Shown here: positions 36,431-49,299 of the stretch, piece after piece
Numbering within the stretch: the first letter of the stretch is position 1
Layout of the letters: each line of letters starts with the position of its first letter
NCBI RefSeq assembly: GCF_963678635.1
Contig: NC_087069.1
Coordinates: forward strand, 17,520,660-17,584,659
Source of the DNA: Symsagittifera roscoffensis
Taxonomy: Eukaryota; Xenacoelomorpha; Acoela; Convolutidae
Length of the DNA: 64,000 bases
Reading direction: 5' to 3'
The notes under the pieces: model-generated
What the model was told of the DNA's origin: nothing
Databases searched by the model: none
The model's input: only the letters and a program-made list of their open reading frames with translations
Made by a program: the position numbers and the translations under genes

Positions 36431-37699
36431 TGATTGAAACAAAAACCTGTCCTTTAAACTCTTGTCTTTCTGCGATTTGTTTCTGTACTGGAAAAATTTA
36501 AACAATGGACATGTAATTCAGTTGTTACAAAGTACTCTAATCATTAATGGTGCATTTGGAAATTAAACATTTTTTGGTGAAATTATGATACACCTTTTTT
36601 CTGCTTCTGAAAGTCTATTTGTATTTAAGGAGTGTGAATTATTCTATTAAGAATAAACTTAACGTTAGAGAGGGTACTTGTCTATCTGGATGTTGATATT
36701 CCAATATATCCGTATTTTCTCTTGCTGTGATGTTAATATTTCTTCGGAAAAATCTGAGTAATGTCTTCTCTCCTAAAACATTGATATTCCAATATATCCG
36801 TATTTTTGTTTGTTGTGGTGTTAATAATTTTTCGGAAATATCTGAGTAATGTCTTGTCTCCTAAAACATTGATTTGGTCTTTTGTTGGTTTAGTTTTGTA
36901 TTTATGCCAAGATCATATTTTGATATTCCTTAAGCCGGTCAGTTGTTAAAATAATTGTGCGTGGCAAGAAGATAATTTTAATTTCTTGAATTGATATAGG
37001 TATGTTGTCTATTGGGTCTCTTAAATCAAAAACTAATTAATGGTAATTTTTTTGTTTTTTTGGTCCTGCTAAACTAATAGTATCTAGTAAGTCTCATTTT
37101 TCTATTGGTGGTAAAAATTTAGAACCTTTTGAGATTCGCTTATGTGTTTTTGGGAGTGAATTGTTTTCATCTATGATGAGAATGCAATAGTATTAGTTGT
37201 TTTCTAGCAAATGAACTTCGTAAAGATTATTTTAGCAACCATAGTAAAGAGGGAGGTGTTCCAAACTATTCAATTCTTTTGTATCGAGTCAATTTTGACT
37301 GCGTATATGCATCCTAGTCGTGGTATGTTTCGTGTTTAGCGAGAAAAAAATTTAAATTTTGGGATATAACTTCTGTTATTTTTCGTATATTCTTGGTGCA
37401 TTGCGACTAGGTGTGTCATGAAGAGCAAGGTTTTTGCCTGCTGTCCAAAGCTTAAGTGGGTTGAAATCTATTTTGACTAAGGTTCGGATAAGACTTTGTG
37501 AGAAGAGAAAGATATTGGACTTATGTCAAGTAAAAATTGTTGGATGGTTTGATCCAAGGATCAAAAAATAATTTTCTGTAATTATTTTTTTATCTGTAAC
37601 TTCTCATAGGAGTAGAGAGTCTTAGCTCTGCTTGTGTGAAAAGTGTTAAACTTGATAATATCAGATACATTTATTGGAGCTTTGAAGTGATTGTAAGAG

Positions 37700-38500
37700 T
37701 GCTGCACCAATTCCAGAATTAGATAAGAGCGTCGCTCATGGCATAAAACGGTTGACTGGGATCAGGGATAGTACTTGATGTTTGGTCATAGGAGAGTTTT
37801 ATTTTCATGAAAACGTTTCTGATGTTCCAGGGTTCATCGAATTTGTTTTGTTGACCCAATGTGTTAAAAAATGAACGAAGATATAAGTGCTTCTTATAAA
37901 GGTACATGATGTGTTCGAAGAAATTGACACGGGTGGCAAAAAATGTGATTCATCGTGAGCTGCTTTCATGTTTTCTCTTAGTAAATTATAATGATAAGTA
38001 TCTAAGACGTTGAACAGTTCTTGTTTGGTTTGTGATTGGATGAAGACATTGTTTTTATATGTGATAACATTTTTTACTCGAAATAGGTGGTCTGAAAATT
38101 TTACTGACAAATTCAAAAAAAAAGTTGCTGGTCCTATGGAGATAACGTAGAACAGACTATTAAGTTCATTTTTATGGTTGCCAATATTAAATTGTGTTAA
38201 ACTGCCTGACTTTTCACCTAATGGCATTTGATTATATGCATTGTTCATGTCGGAAATTGTATAATATTGTCAGTTTGTTTTGTTAACATTACTTGTATTG
38301 GTTCTATGGACCAATTGCATTCGGAATCATCATATAGGTAGTTTAGATATCTTGCATTTGTTTCAATTTTAGGAATTCGTTTTATGAGAGAAAAATGAGT
38401 GGAATGATAAATGTATTTCCCTGTTGTTGCCCTTTGTTTACTGGTGAAAAAATTTCGCATTGCTCAAGGATGTCTGAAAGTTTTTGTATAAATGTTTCGG
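37700..38500 (-). other. Reverse-transcriptase-like region of element 3
   Basis: NNAYNQMPL, LTQFNIGN, ISIGPATF and the following FIQSQTKQELFNVL and ENMKAA words match the palm of Ty3/gypsy reverse transcriptases in the expected order. Part of a broken element. Confidence 0.8.
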
Positions 38501-39212
38501 AAATGTACTTGTGCGTTGTTTCTTGAAAACTGGGTCAAGCTTAATTAAAAGATGTAGTGGTGAATGTATCTTTTCGAAATCAAGTTTGATGCTGCGTAGA
38601 ATTTGGGGTAATGTAGTAGAAAAATATACTAATTGTTCAAAATCTTTTTGATTTTATGAGATTTTTAAAAATTTAAAATCGTCCAAAATTGTTGTTGTTT
38701 ATTTGAGTATCTCAAAACTTTAAATGTAGGTTTAAATAAATTATTTCTGAAAAAATTTGTGCTTCGGTTCGATTCATTTGTGATATTAATAATAATTTCT
38801 TTTTCTAATTAGAATTGTAGTTTGGCAAATATCTATTAGTTTTCATATGTTGTTTACTCTATATGCTTTTTCCTGAGAGATTAAAATGTTTGGTTTGTTT
38901 CGCAAAACCCTAATAGTCCTGAAGTAAGCGTTATTTTGTATGTATAATTGTTGTTTATATGTAAGGCGATTGTGTCTGTCTTTGCTTTCTTTGCATATCT
39001 TATATAGGATAAAGAATTTTTGATTTGGTCTGAATTCACAATGGGACATGTATAGCTGTTGTGTGTTTTGATCATTGTTATATAGATGAGCTTGTTTAAT
39101 TAAAAAATCATATGCGTGTCACGTTAATGGTTTTAAACATCTTTGTTGCTGGTTGTAGATTTTAGAAGAAAAAAAACGGAGGTTGTTTATTAATTCATTG
39201 CAAAAAAAATGT

Positions 39213-40279
39213 TTAAGCAGTTTTCTTTTTTCTCGTATATTTATCTTTACTTTGTAGTTTACTATTTGGGATGTTAGTTGTAGGTATGTATTTCGTAACG
39301 CGCTGTGGCTGGTTTGTTTGATATTTTTGAAAGCGGATGTTTGGGATGAAGTGAACGGATTTCAATCCATGAATGAATGTTAATAATATTTGTGTCTGCT
39401 CCTGAATCAATATAAAAAACTATTTCAAAACCTAGTGATTAAAAACTTTTGGTTTTTGGACCATCTAAAATTAGGGGAAATGTCCAAATTGTTTCCTCAC
39501 GCTGAGATGCCTTTGATTTTGTATTTTGAAAATTGATATTCATTTTTATTCGATTTCCGACAGGATGAGGGTTTAATCCAATTGGTTTCTTTGATCAATT
39601 TTAGATCCGTCAAGTTTTGATCAGATTTTTCATTTTGATAAAAAATCAAATCAATTGGAACTTCGTATTCTTGTTCAATTTTTAACATATTAATAATTGA
39701 TGTGCTTTCGGTGTCGCTTTCATCGTCTGTTTTTTCACACTGCATATCACCTAGCTGCATTTCTAAAGTCTTCGTATTATCTATTCCTGGTGGGTCGGAT
39801 TTTGTTTTATTTGTAGTCTGCACTTGATTTATTTGTCGTTGATGTTTAGGTGTACTACTTCCATAATTATGATTTTGTTTAAAAGTATGTTGTTTTTGGC
39901 GTGTAAGATTTTCGATGTGGTGACTGAGAATAAATTCTTGATCAATTTTAATAGCTATTATTTGTAGGTCTGGAGTTATCTCGAGATCTGTTATCACAAG
40001 ATGTATAATATGTTCTGTTATTGGAATAGAATTGAAGTTTCTTATTTGAATGATTCTTACTAGGGTTATTTGAGTACTTTCTTTGATCGATATTTGAAGA
40101 GTTTCTTGATTGATCATTGGAGTGGTATCGATTTTGATTATTTGAAAACGATTGGTTTCTATATAAGTTCGAGTAATTACTTCTAGTTGAGTTGGATCTT
40201 GAGCATTTATTCCTATTTTGTTCATTCTGGCTTTTTGACCCGCTATATGTATTTTGTGAATAAATTTGGTAAAATTCAA
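39213..40279 (-). other. Nucleocapsid-linker and protease region of element 3 (second copy)
   Basis: Shares PKHQRQINQVQ and DPPGIDNT with element 2 and is followed by a protease-like part. The related first copy lies at about 42980-43970. Broken. Confidence 0.7.
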
Positions 40280-40677
40280 TTTTATTTTAAGTTTTTTAAT
40301 TTCTCTAATTCCATTGTTATTTCTGCTTGTTCTAGTGCGTCTACGAGTTTGCGGAAATCTGTGTATGATTTTCGAATGGATGATGGATGTGATGCTCTTT
40401 TTTTGCTATTTTCCCTAATTGTGGTATTAAAGGTCATGAGAAGAGTATCTGTCCCTTTTAAGTTTTTATCGACATGGGTATTCAGAAAGTATGCTTTTCT
40501 TACCAGAGTTTCTTTTCGTACAGCGAGTTGTTTTATAGTTTCATTTGGTAGTCTGCGAAATTCATTCCATAGAACTCTTAGACGTTGTTTATTTAAACAT
40601 TTTTTTTTCTAAAGAAAAGGACTGAAAACCGTTTTTTAGCTGCACCGTCAGTTGTAGTTTATATCAGTGCTGTGCGT

Positions 40678-41031
40678 CTATGAATACTTTTTTGGTGAAA
40701 TGGTGTATTTATAAGTTTTAAATCCTATATTTAATATCAGATTAGCCGTGACAGTGTTTAAAGAATCTTCTGTCGAATAATCAGGTTCAGCTCCTATAAA
40801 TACCATGAGGGGTTTATTGGATGTTATATATGATCCATCCATGAGGTATGGATTCATTGTCAATTGGTGTGATTCTGCTGTATAAGGGTATTCTGTTTTT
40901 GTGTTAAGTTTGTAAGTTGTGGGTTGGTTATTTCTTGTTGTTGTAGGTGATGGGGTAGTGGAATTTCTTTTCTCATTAAATCGGTTTGGTATTATTGATT
41001 TTTTGTTGCATTTTTTTGACTGCATGTACAA
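40678..41031 (-). other. gag-like region of element 3 (second copy)
   Basis: Contains LTMNPYLMDGSYITSNKPLM and an SIIPNRFNEKRNSTTPSP lead-in, homologous to gag of element 2 at 25440-25680 and to the first copy at 44592-44945. Broken. Confidence 0.75.
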
Positions 41032-44000
41032 AGTTTTGTCGTGTAGAGTTTTGTTGTTGTGTTTGTCGCGATCTTTGTGGGTTCATGTAAAGTTCAAAAG
41101 TATATAATTGAAAAAAAAACATCTAAGTGATTTTTATATTTTTAGTGTTTGTTTTTGGTTTCATTGTGGTTATTATTATAACGTTGTTGGTTGCGATGAA
41201 CCTAGTTTTCATCTTCTTTATACTGTGACTGGTTTTGTTGAAAAGTCTGTTGCTTCAGTTATTTTTATTTTGTTGAAAAAATGGGTAGTTTTCAGTACAT
41301 TCCGTCCGACATTTTTTTTCATCGTTGAAAATTTCAGATTGGGATATTAGGTTCCTTGGTACTTCTAGGGTGCAATTATATTCCTGAGATGGTTTTTGTA
41401 TGATTACAAATTGTTTGATCCTTAGTTTGTTGATAATGTTACTTGTGAAAAAAAATCGTGATTATGATTTACAAAAAATCTTATCACTTGTTTGATTTGA
41501 TTTGTTAGTTGGGCATTTCTTAGTTATTTGTCATTGTGTTTGTAATTCATAAGTAGGTAGTTCGAAACGACTGATGGTTTACTGTTGATTGTATTGTGGT
41601 TGGTGGAAAGGGAGTGTTACTTTTGTTGTGTGTCATTGTAATTGTTCGGTGTATAGGTGAAAACTTCGTTGCGTTGTCATGGGTAGCGTTTCAACCATTT
41701 CTTCATTAACAGAATGTGATGGTGGGTGGATGTCTTGTCGTGTCAGAATTGTGATTCCATTTAATTTTTTTTCGTGTTGATTTTAGATTCTTCTGAGTTT
41801 TTTTTCTTTATGTGTTATAATTTAAAGCTGTGTTATCAATTGTCAATGGAGTAACTTTTATATAATCTCTATGTACCGAGATGATTGCGATTGCTGCACT
41901 TAAGATATCGTTTGTCAAAATAAAAAAACAAAACGTGAGACTATTCCGGGTCATATACATAATCTGTTTCATCTGCTAGTACTGTTTCGTCGTCATTTTG
42001 TGGTCTAAAATTTTTTCTTGCGTGTGATATGCGACCTAGATTATGTTGGAAAGAATCTAATATGAACTATGCTAGGATTCTTTGCAGGTCAATTTAAATT
42101 ATTCGTGTTATTTCAACGTCAGTGAGCGTTCACGAATTAAATCTGAAAAGCGTGAGAACAGTTCTCAGTTTCTCGTCTTACAATTGCGCGTCGAGATTTT
42201 TGTGGTGGAGACGCATAGACTGTATCGTTTGTTTCTAATATGGAAACATAACTATAAATGAAACAGAAAACATCATACGTGTGAACTGAATTTGCTCTCT
42301 GTGGGCTTTGATGTTGTAAATTTTTCTTATATTCTTCACAACCTTTTGAAAAATCTATTTCTGTGTCATCTGTTTGTATTCGTTGTGATGGTTGATTGGA
42401 TGTATTTGGTAGTTAAATGTCGGTTGTGAACATTCCATAGTGTTAGGTTTTTTTACTAATGCCTGGTAGATAGTGATCGAGTACTTGTCTCCTGATTTTT
42501 ATACCGGGAAACATGTTTACATGGACTACTTACTTTATGGAACAAGTTCACAATTAGATTATGATGCTAATGCATTGGTCCTCTTGATTGGTCGGTATTT
42601 GGATTGATGATGAAAGGAGGGTGGTTGTCGAAAAGTTTGTTATTGAATCGTTTTTCTTGTGGTATTACGGTTAATTTAAAAATTTCCATATTTCCTATTG
42701 GCTGATTCCAATTGTATAACCTGACTGGTCTTTATATATACGAGTTTTTCATTCTATGTTTGCCTTTTATGGATGATGCCGTTGTTGCTTCTAACTCCAA
42801 AAAGTTTATTTGGTTGACTTTTGATTTTTTTATCGTGTAGTAGGTATAAAAAAAATTTGAGTTTTATGTGGTGTTGCTGAGTCAAATTCCAAAACAGCGT
42901 TTTGTATTCTAAAAATTTTGATTTTCTGATTTATTTTCCAATGGTAATGTTGCTTTTTTCGCTGGCTGGGATGCTTTAATTTTTGTATTTTGAAACATGA
43001 ATTTCATATTTTTTTGATTTTGACTAGATGAGCGATATAATCCATATAAGTTGTTTGATCATTTTTTGATTGGTTAAGGTCCAGATTAGATTGTTCTTTT
43101 TGATAATTACTCGAATCCATTGGAATTTCTTATTCTTGTTCATTTTTTTCTACATGTAAATAACTGATGTGCTTTTGGTGTCACTTTCATTGTCTGTACT
43201 TTCACAGTGTATAAAATTTAGTTGCATTTCTAAAATATCCGTGTTATCTCTTCCTGGTGGGTCTGGTTTCGTTTTATTTGTAGTCTGTATTTGATTTATT
43301 TGTCGTTAATGCTTAGGTGTACTACTTCAATAATTATTATTTTGTTTGTAAATATGTTGTGTTTTGGTTTGTAAATTTTTCGAAGTGTTGAGTGAGAAAA
43401 AATTCTTGGTCGATTTTGATAGCTATTATTGTTAGGTCTAGAGTTACCAGGGGATCTGTTGTTACAAGATGTGTAACACCATCTGTTATTGGAATAGTTT
43501 TAAAGTGTTTTATTTGAATGATTCTTACTAGGGTATTTTGAATAGTTTCTTTGGTTGATATTTGAGGAGTTTCTTGATCGATCATTGGAGTGGTAACGAA
43601 TTTGATGATTTGAAAACGATTGTTTTCTGTACTAGTTCGAGTAATTACTTCTAGTTGAAATGGATCATGAGTATTTATTTCTATATTAGTTATTCTGGCT
43701 GTTTGATCGGCTATATCTATTTTGTGAATAAATTTGGGAAATTCGTCTAAATGGAGATTGTTTGCGACAATTATTTTGATATGGCGATTGTAGTCTGCTA
43801 CTACCATAGCTGGATAGAAGTGGTTTTTCTGAAATTTTTTTGCCTTGTTTTTTTCTTCGTGAATTTTGATCTTTTTAAATGTATTGATCAAAAAATGTGT
43901 TTGGTTTTTTTTTTGATGCCCGATTTGATTTATCTTGTTCTTTTTGTCTGAATTCCGCAATGCTATGTCCATAGAGTGATTTTTTCTGCTATTTTTTATT

Positions 44001-44591
44001 GATTTTATAAAATTATTTTCTGCTATATCATGATTGGATTCTTGGATCTTGTTTATCTGTGAAGTTGTTGTCTGGATAATTGTTGCTTATATTAATTTTT
44101 TAAGTTTCTGTTTTCTCTACTTTCATTAAAAATTCTGCTTGTTCTAGTGTGTATGAGTTTGCGGGAATCTGTGTATGGTTTTTGAACTGATGATGGATGT
44201 GATGCTCTCTTTTTCGCTATTTTTCCTAATTGTGGTGTTTAGGTGATCAGAAGTATATCCGTCCCTTTTAAGCTTTTATAGACAAGAGTATTCAGAAAGT
44301 AAGCTTTTCTTACCAGAGTTTCTATTCATACAGCGAGTTTCTTTATAGTTTCGTTTGGGAGTCTGCAAAATTCATTTCAAAGAACTCGTAGATGTTGTTT
44401 GATTATTTCGGAATCAGTCATTTCAGATTTCTTGTGTAAATCGTGTCCAATTTTTTTTATCTATAGGAAGGACTGAAAACCATTTTTGAGCTGCACCGTC
44501 AGTTGTAGTTTGCATCAGTGCTGTGCGTCTATGAAAAGAATTTTGGTGAAGGGGTGTATTTATAGGTTCTGGGCCTATATTTAGTTTTAGG

Positions 44592-44945
44592 TTAGCTGTG
44601 ACTGTTGAAAGAATCTTCTATTGAATAATCAGGTTCAGTTACTGTTAATACTATAAGGGGTTTATTGGATGTTATATGTGATCCATCAATGAGGTATGGA
44701 TTCATCGTCAACTGGAGTGATTCTGCTGTATTCGGGTATTCTGTTTTTGTGTTAAGTTTGTAAGTTGTGAGTTGGTTATTCCTTGTTTTTGTAAGTGATG
44801 GGGTAGTGGAATTTCTTTTCTCTTTGAATCGGTTGGGTATTATTGAGTTTTTTATTGCATTTTTTGACTGCTTGTACAAAATTTTGTCGCGTAGAGTTTT
44901 TTTGTTGTGTTTGATCGTGATCTTTGTTGGTTCAGTAAAGTTCAA
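44592..44945 (-). other. gag-like region of element 3 (first copy)
   Basis: Contains LTMNPYLIDGSHITSNKPL and shares NSIIPNRF-EKRNSTTPS with the copy at 40678. Broken. Confidence 0.75.
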
Positions 44946-47620
44946 AAATTTCTGGTTGAAACTATAATCTGGCTGATTTTTATCGTTTCAGTGGTTTCAT
45001 CGTTGGTTATTTTTAGATTGTTGCTGGTTTTGATGAAACTAGTTTTCATCTTTTTAATAGTGTGACTGGTTTTGGTGATATGTCTGTTGCTTGACTTATT
45101 TTTATTTTGTTGAAAAAATGGAAATTTTTTCGTTACAATCTGTCAGAGTTTTTTTTTGATCGTTGAGTTTTTCAGATTGGGGTATTGGATTTTTTGGTAC
45201 TTTTAGGAAGTAATTTTGTTCCTGAGATTGGTTTTTGTGTGGCAACAATTGGTTTGATCTTTAGTTTGTTGGTATTGTTTTTTGTGAACAAAATCGTAAC
45301 TATGAATTGCAAAAAACATTACCAAATGTTTGTTTTGATTTGTAATTTGGGCGTTTCTTAGTTATTTGTCCTTGGGTTTGTAATCCATAAGTGGGTAATT
45401 CGAAACGATTGATGGTTTGACTGTTGATTGTAATGTTGGTGGCGGAAAAGGATCGTTACTTATGTTTTGTGGCGTTGTACTTGTTCCATGTGTAGGTTAA
45501 TATTTGTTGCGTTGTTATGTAGTGTTTCAATTATTTCTTCATTAGCAAAATGTGATGGTGTGTGGATGTCTTGTCGTGTCAGATTTTTAATTTCATTTAA
45601 TTTTTTTTGTGTATTTTTTATTGTTGATTTTAGAGCCTTATTGATTTTTTTTCTTTATATTGTGTTACAGTTTAAAGCTGTGGTATCAATTGTCAATGTA
45701 GTTACTCTTATATAATCTCTTTGTACCGAGATGATTGTGATTGCTGCACTTGAGATATCGTTTGCTAAAAATAACATAATGTGAGACTATTCGGGATCCC
45801 ATACATAATCTGTTTCATCTGCTAGTACTGTTTCGTCGTCATTTTGTGGACTAAAAAATTTTCTGGCGTGTAAAATGCGACCTAGACTATATTGGAAAAA
45901 ATCTAATATTAACTATGCTAGGATTCTTTGCAGGTAAACTTAAATTATTTGTAATATTTCAACGTCGGTGAGCTTTTCACGAATTGAATCTGAAAAGCGT
46001 GAGAAAAATTTAATTTCTCGTCTCACAATTGTTGAGATGTTTGTAGTGGAGATGCATAGGTCGTATCGTTTGTTTCAAATATGGAAAGGTAACTATTAAT
46101 GATACACAAAACGTTTGTGAGAATTGAGTTTGCTCTCTGCGAGCTTTGGTGTCGTAAACTTTTAATATACTCTTAAAAAAATTTTGAAAAATCTATTTCT
46201 ATGTCATCTGTTTGTATTCGATGTGATGGTTGATTGGATCTATTTGGTGGTAAAATGTCGGTTGTGAATATTCCACAGTGTAAGGCTATATTACTTGTGC
46301 CTGGAACATAGTGATCAAGTATTTTTCTCCTGATTTTAAATACTGGGAAACTTGTTTAGATGAACTATTGCCTTTTGGAACCATTCACAATTAGATTATG
46401 ATGAAAATGTACTGGTCCTTTTGATTGTTCGGTATTTTGGTTGATGATGAGTGAAAGGAGAGTGTCAATGTCAAAATTTCTGTTATTGAGTCATTTTTTG
46501 TCTGGTATTACGGTTATTTTGTAACTTTCCATATGACATATTGGTTGATTGCAATTGTATTACCTTACTGGTCTACATATTACAAGTTTTTCATTCTGTG
46601 TTTGCCTTTTATGGATGATGCCGTTGTTGCTTTTAACTCCAAAAAACGTCTTTGGTTGTCTTTTGATTTTTATTTTGTAGTAGGTATCGAAAGTTTTGAA
46701 GTTTTTGTATTGTTTTTGTGTCAGATTCCGAAACAGCGTTTCGTGTTCTGGAAAATTTTAATATTCTTTTTTGTTTTTACAATGAGATTATTGCTTTTTT
46801 TTGCTTGCTTTTTTGACCTAATTTATCATTCACTTTGCTGGTGCCGTGTATTTACGAGGTCGTATCTTGCTTCTTTTTCTTAAAACAATTATGAAATAAT
46901 TTTGTTTAATTGTTTCAGAAACTATCTTTTGAAATAAGTGTTAGAATGATTGATGCAAAAATCCGAGTGTCACTTTTTATTTCATAAAATGTTAGTGCTT
47001 ACGTTTTTCGTGAGGTCATCGTAGTTCTCTGGGTAGATTTTCGTGAATAGACGGGTTGGGAAGAGAGTAGATCAAATCGTTCGAAAGATTTTCGACTGTT
47101 TTCAAGTGTATAGCTTACATCTAACTAAAACTTAATCTTGCGTAGCTAGTTTTTGATTTGAGATGGTTTGGAGAATAATAAATGAATCTACAAGGCTCAG
47201 ATTTAATTAGAACATGCATAGATCGTTGGATACGTTTTTAGTTCTTAGTATCTTTAAAACTTGTTCTAGGCCTGGGTCAAGTAAGAGGTAGGGCTCAAAA
47301 GAAGGATGATTAACCGAAGTTCTTCAATGTTTATCTTAAATAGATATTATTGATTAGTCTTGAAAGAAATTAGTTACTCCTGGGTTGTTTTCAGGGGTTG
47401 GATACTGATTCGACATTTGAGGCCGTTAGACACAGTTTGTAAAATGTGAGGACAAGCAATTTACAAATTTCATTGATCCAAAGAAAGCCTTGATGATCAA
47501 ATGTTTAGGTGGTTATAAGATTAAGTTATGGATGAAAATTTTTGTTTTCAAGATTAGGTTGAAAACTTAAAGATTCATCGGTAGCCTTGATGAATTGATT
47601 TGAGGGAAAAACCAGTCAGT

Positions 47621-47778
47621 TTAAAGAAGAAAAATTAAGGATCAAAATTCAATTGTGGCTAGTTTTTTAGATTATTCTTGTCTGTTTGAGATGAAGATAT
47701 TTAAAGAAGCAAAATTAGGGATCAAAATTCAATTGTGGCTAGTTTTTTGGATTATTCTTGTCTGTTTGAGATGAAGAA
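47621..47778. repeat. 80-bp tandem duplication in the leader of element 3
   Basis: GATCAAAATTCAATTGTGGC through CTGTTTGAGATGAAGA occurs twice in a row, offset about 80 bp, with few differences. Confidence 0.85.
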
Positions 47779-48235
47779 GAAATATAACAAGAAAAAGAAA
47801 AGAAAGTCCTCGAGAAGTTAGAAAGTTTTTTGTATAAAACGCTTATCATGAATTTTATAACTAGCTAATTTTTGTATTTTTTTCGTTCAATAATTATAGA
47901 AGTTGTAAAGTTTTTAGAAAATCACTGCAGATTTGAACTTTTTGAGGTAGATGGTAGCTTTGTAGTGGACTGATAATTTGAGTAATAATAATATACAGCA
48001 GTGAAATATATAGCTTTGAAATGAATCTTACTGCTCATTTTTTACAATTGACATCAATGAGTGAAAAAGTACTGCATAAATCGTTTTGTAGAGAAACAGT
48101 CACTGTAGACTGCTTCATCGTTTCACGAGGTGGGTTGGGCGTTTCTGATCCTGTTTGCTGTTGGCCTAAATATTTTTTGTTCCGCTAAATCTAATTTAGT
48201 AGCGGTCTGTTGGGTACTCTTTTGATCGCACTAGT

Positions 48236-48742
48236 TGAGTTCAAATACGGGTTGGCTTTCTGATAGAGCACTTTCGGATAAGGTACGCCGTCTTTTCGTC
48301 ACGAGGGTCTTCTTTCTCCTCCTCCCCCCCCCCCCCCCCCCACGTGCAAGTTTGCATAAGTGAATAACTGTTCACATTGTTCAATTTTCTTGAAAATCAC
48401 CGTGCAGACTAACTAGGCCTAGAAAAACATGTTTGGTTTTCATAATTAACCTTGTAAAATCAATGGTTAGACCATAAAATTGATGCTCGTATGATATGGA
48501 GAGGGGGGAGGGGAACGATAAAGAGGGGGAGGTGGGAAAGAATCTTATTTTCGGCCGGATAAGTTCAAGCAACTTCTTAGCCTAGTACCAATCCTAATAT
48601 TACTCTTATATCTCCTAGTCTCAATAGATCTGGTATACTCGTATTGTTGCGAGGTTCAAAATCAAAAAGTAGAACTTAGGAAGAGCAACTGTTTGCTAAG
48701 TTAATTTTATTCTTCTCTGGCTGGAACAATTAATTGGTTCCG
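48236..48742 (-). repeat. 5' LTR of element 3, interrupted by a small element
   Basis: The inverse carries the family blocks AGATCTATTGAGACTAGGAG, CCGGCCGAAAATAAGA and GACGGCGTACCTTAT and ends TGAACTCA, followed two bases later by the primer site. A C/G-rich element (about 48306-48543) splits it. Confidence 0.75.
48306..48543. mobile_element. C/G-rich inverted-end element inside the LTR
   Basis: It begins near CTTTCTCCTCCTC followed by an 18-C run (48324-48341). It ends with GGGGGAGGTGGGAAAG (48525-48540), the rough inverse of the start. Its interior (CAACCTTG/AACCTTGTAAAATCA, GATGCT, GGGGGAGGGG) matches the MITE at 21282-21484. A shared TCTT lies at both borders and could be the target duplication. 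Non-autonomous. Confidence 0.6.
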
Positions 48743-49299
48743 CTCGTTTTGTTGTAACGTATCTAATAAGTAGCTGTAAAAAACCAGTACTTTTTCAAAC
48801 CATACTTCCATCTCGCAACATGCTTCTCTAAACATATCTTTTTTGCAGCATTTTATAGGTCTAAAATTTCGGCACGCTACCTGTAAGCTGATGACTAATA
48901 ATTAGTTTTTGCATATGAACAGCTTAAAATAGTTTTCCAAAATTCCACTATCCAAGATTTTACTCAGACAAAATTGAGCTTTAGTATTTTTCAAAATTTA
49001 GCGCGTAATTTTCCAGTGTGTAAAACTTTTTTAAAAAGGAAGAAAAACACGAGTAAATTGGCTGCGTTAAAAATTTCTGGCCAAGTTTGCGCTGTTTAAA
49101 AAATATCGGCTGAATTTAGGTACAAAAGTAACTTTTTGTCGTAAAACTCAAGGAACTGAAACATATCAATGACTTGAACTTATTTTTGTGAACAGAGAAA
49201 CGTTGATGACTTATGACTTTTTATTTCTCATTTTTTTAATCGAATTCCTTTTGTAACACTTGAAAAATTCCAGGTTTCTGCTCAAAATTGATCACTGCG
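48743..49299. other. Upstream region of gene B
   Basis: No exon is seen before the start codon. An AATTCCAG acceptor-like site ends at 49273, 26 bases before the ATG, so a 5' leader intron is possible. The minus-strand LTR ends about 560 bp upstream, pointing away. Confidence 0.4.

Larger units (their letters stand above)
39500..46790. repeat. Old 3.8-kb duplication of the pre-gag to protease block in element 3
   Basis: About 42965-46790 and 39500-42950 are diverged copies of the same series (pre-gag, gag, nucleocapsid linker). Landmarks on the plus strand are TTTATGGATGATGCCGTTGTTGCTT at 42768 and 46609 and TTCCTGGTGGGTC at 39784 and 43252. The copies differ widely, so this is much older than the 2.2-kb duplication. 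It could be an internal duplication or one element inserted into a relative. Confidence 0.75.
31246..48742 (-). mobile_element. Ty3/gypsy-like LTR element 3, large, rearranged, broken
   Basis: A minus-strand copy of the family of elements 1 and 2, reading right to left: 5' LTR (48742-48236), primer site, leader to about 46900, pre-gag, gag and protease regions (present twice), reverse transcriptase (about 38500-37700), RNase H and integrase (about 37700-36030), then env-like DNA (35840-31246, largely doubled). No 3' LTR is seen at the left end. Very many breaks throughout; it is a fossil. The PR-RT-integrase order and RT motifs place it in Ty3/gypsy. The env assignment rests on position and a hydrophobic span. 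Confidence 0.85.
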
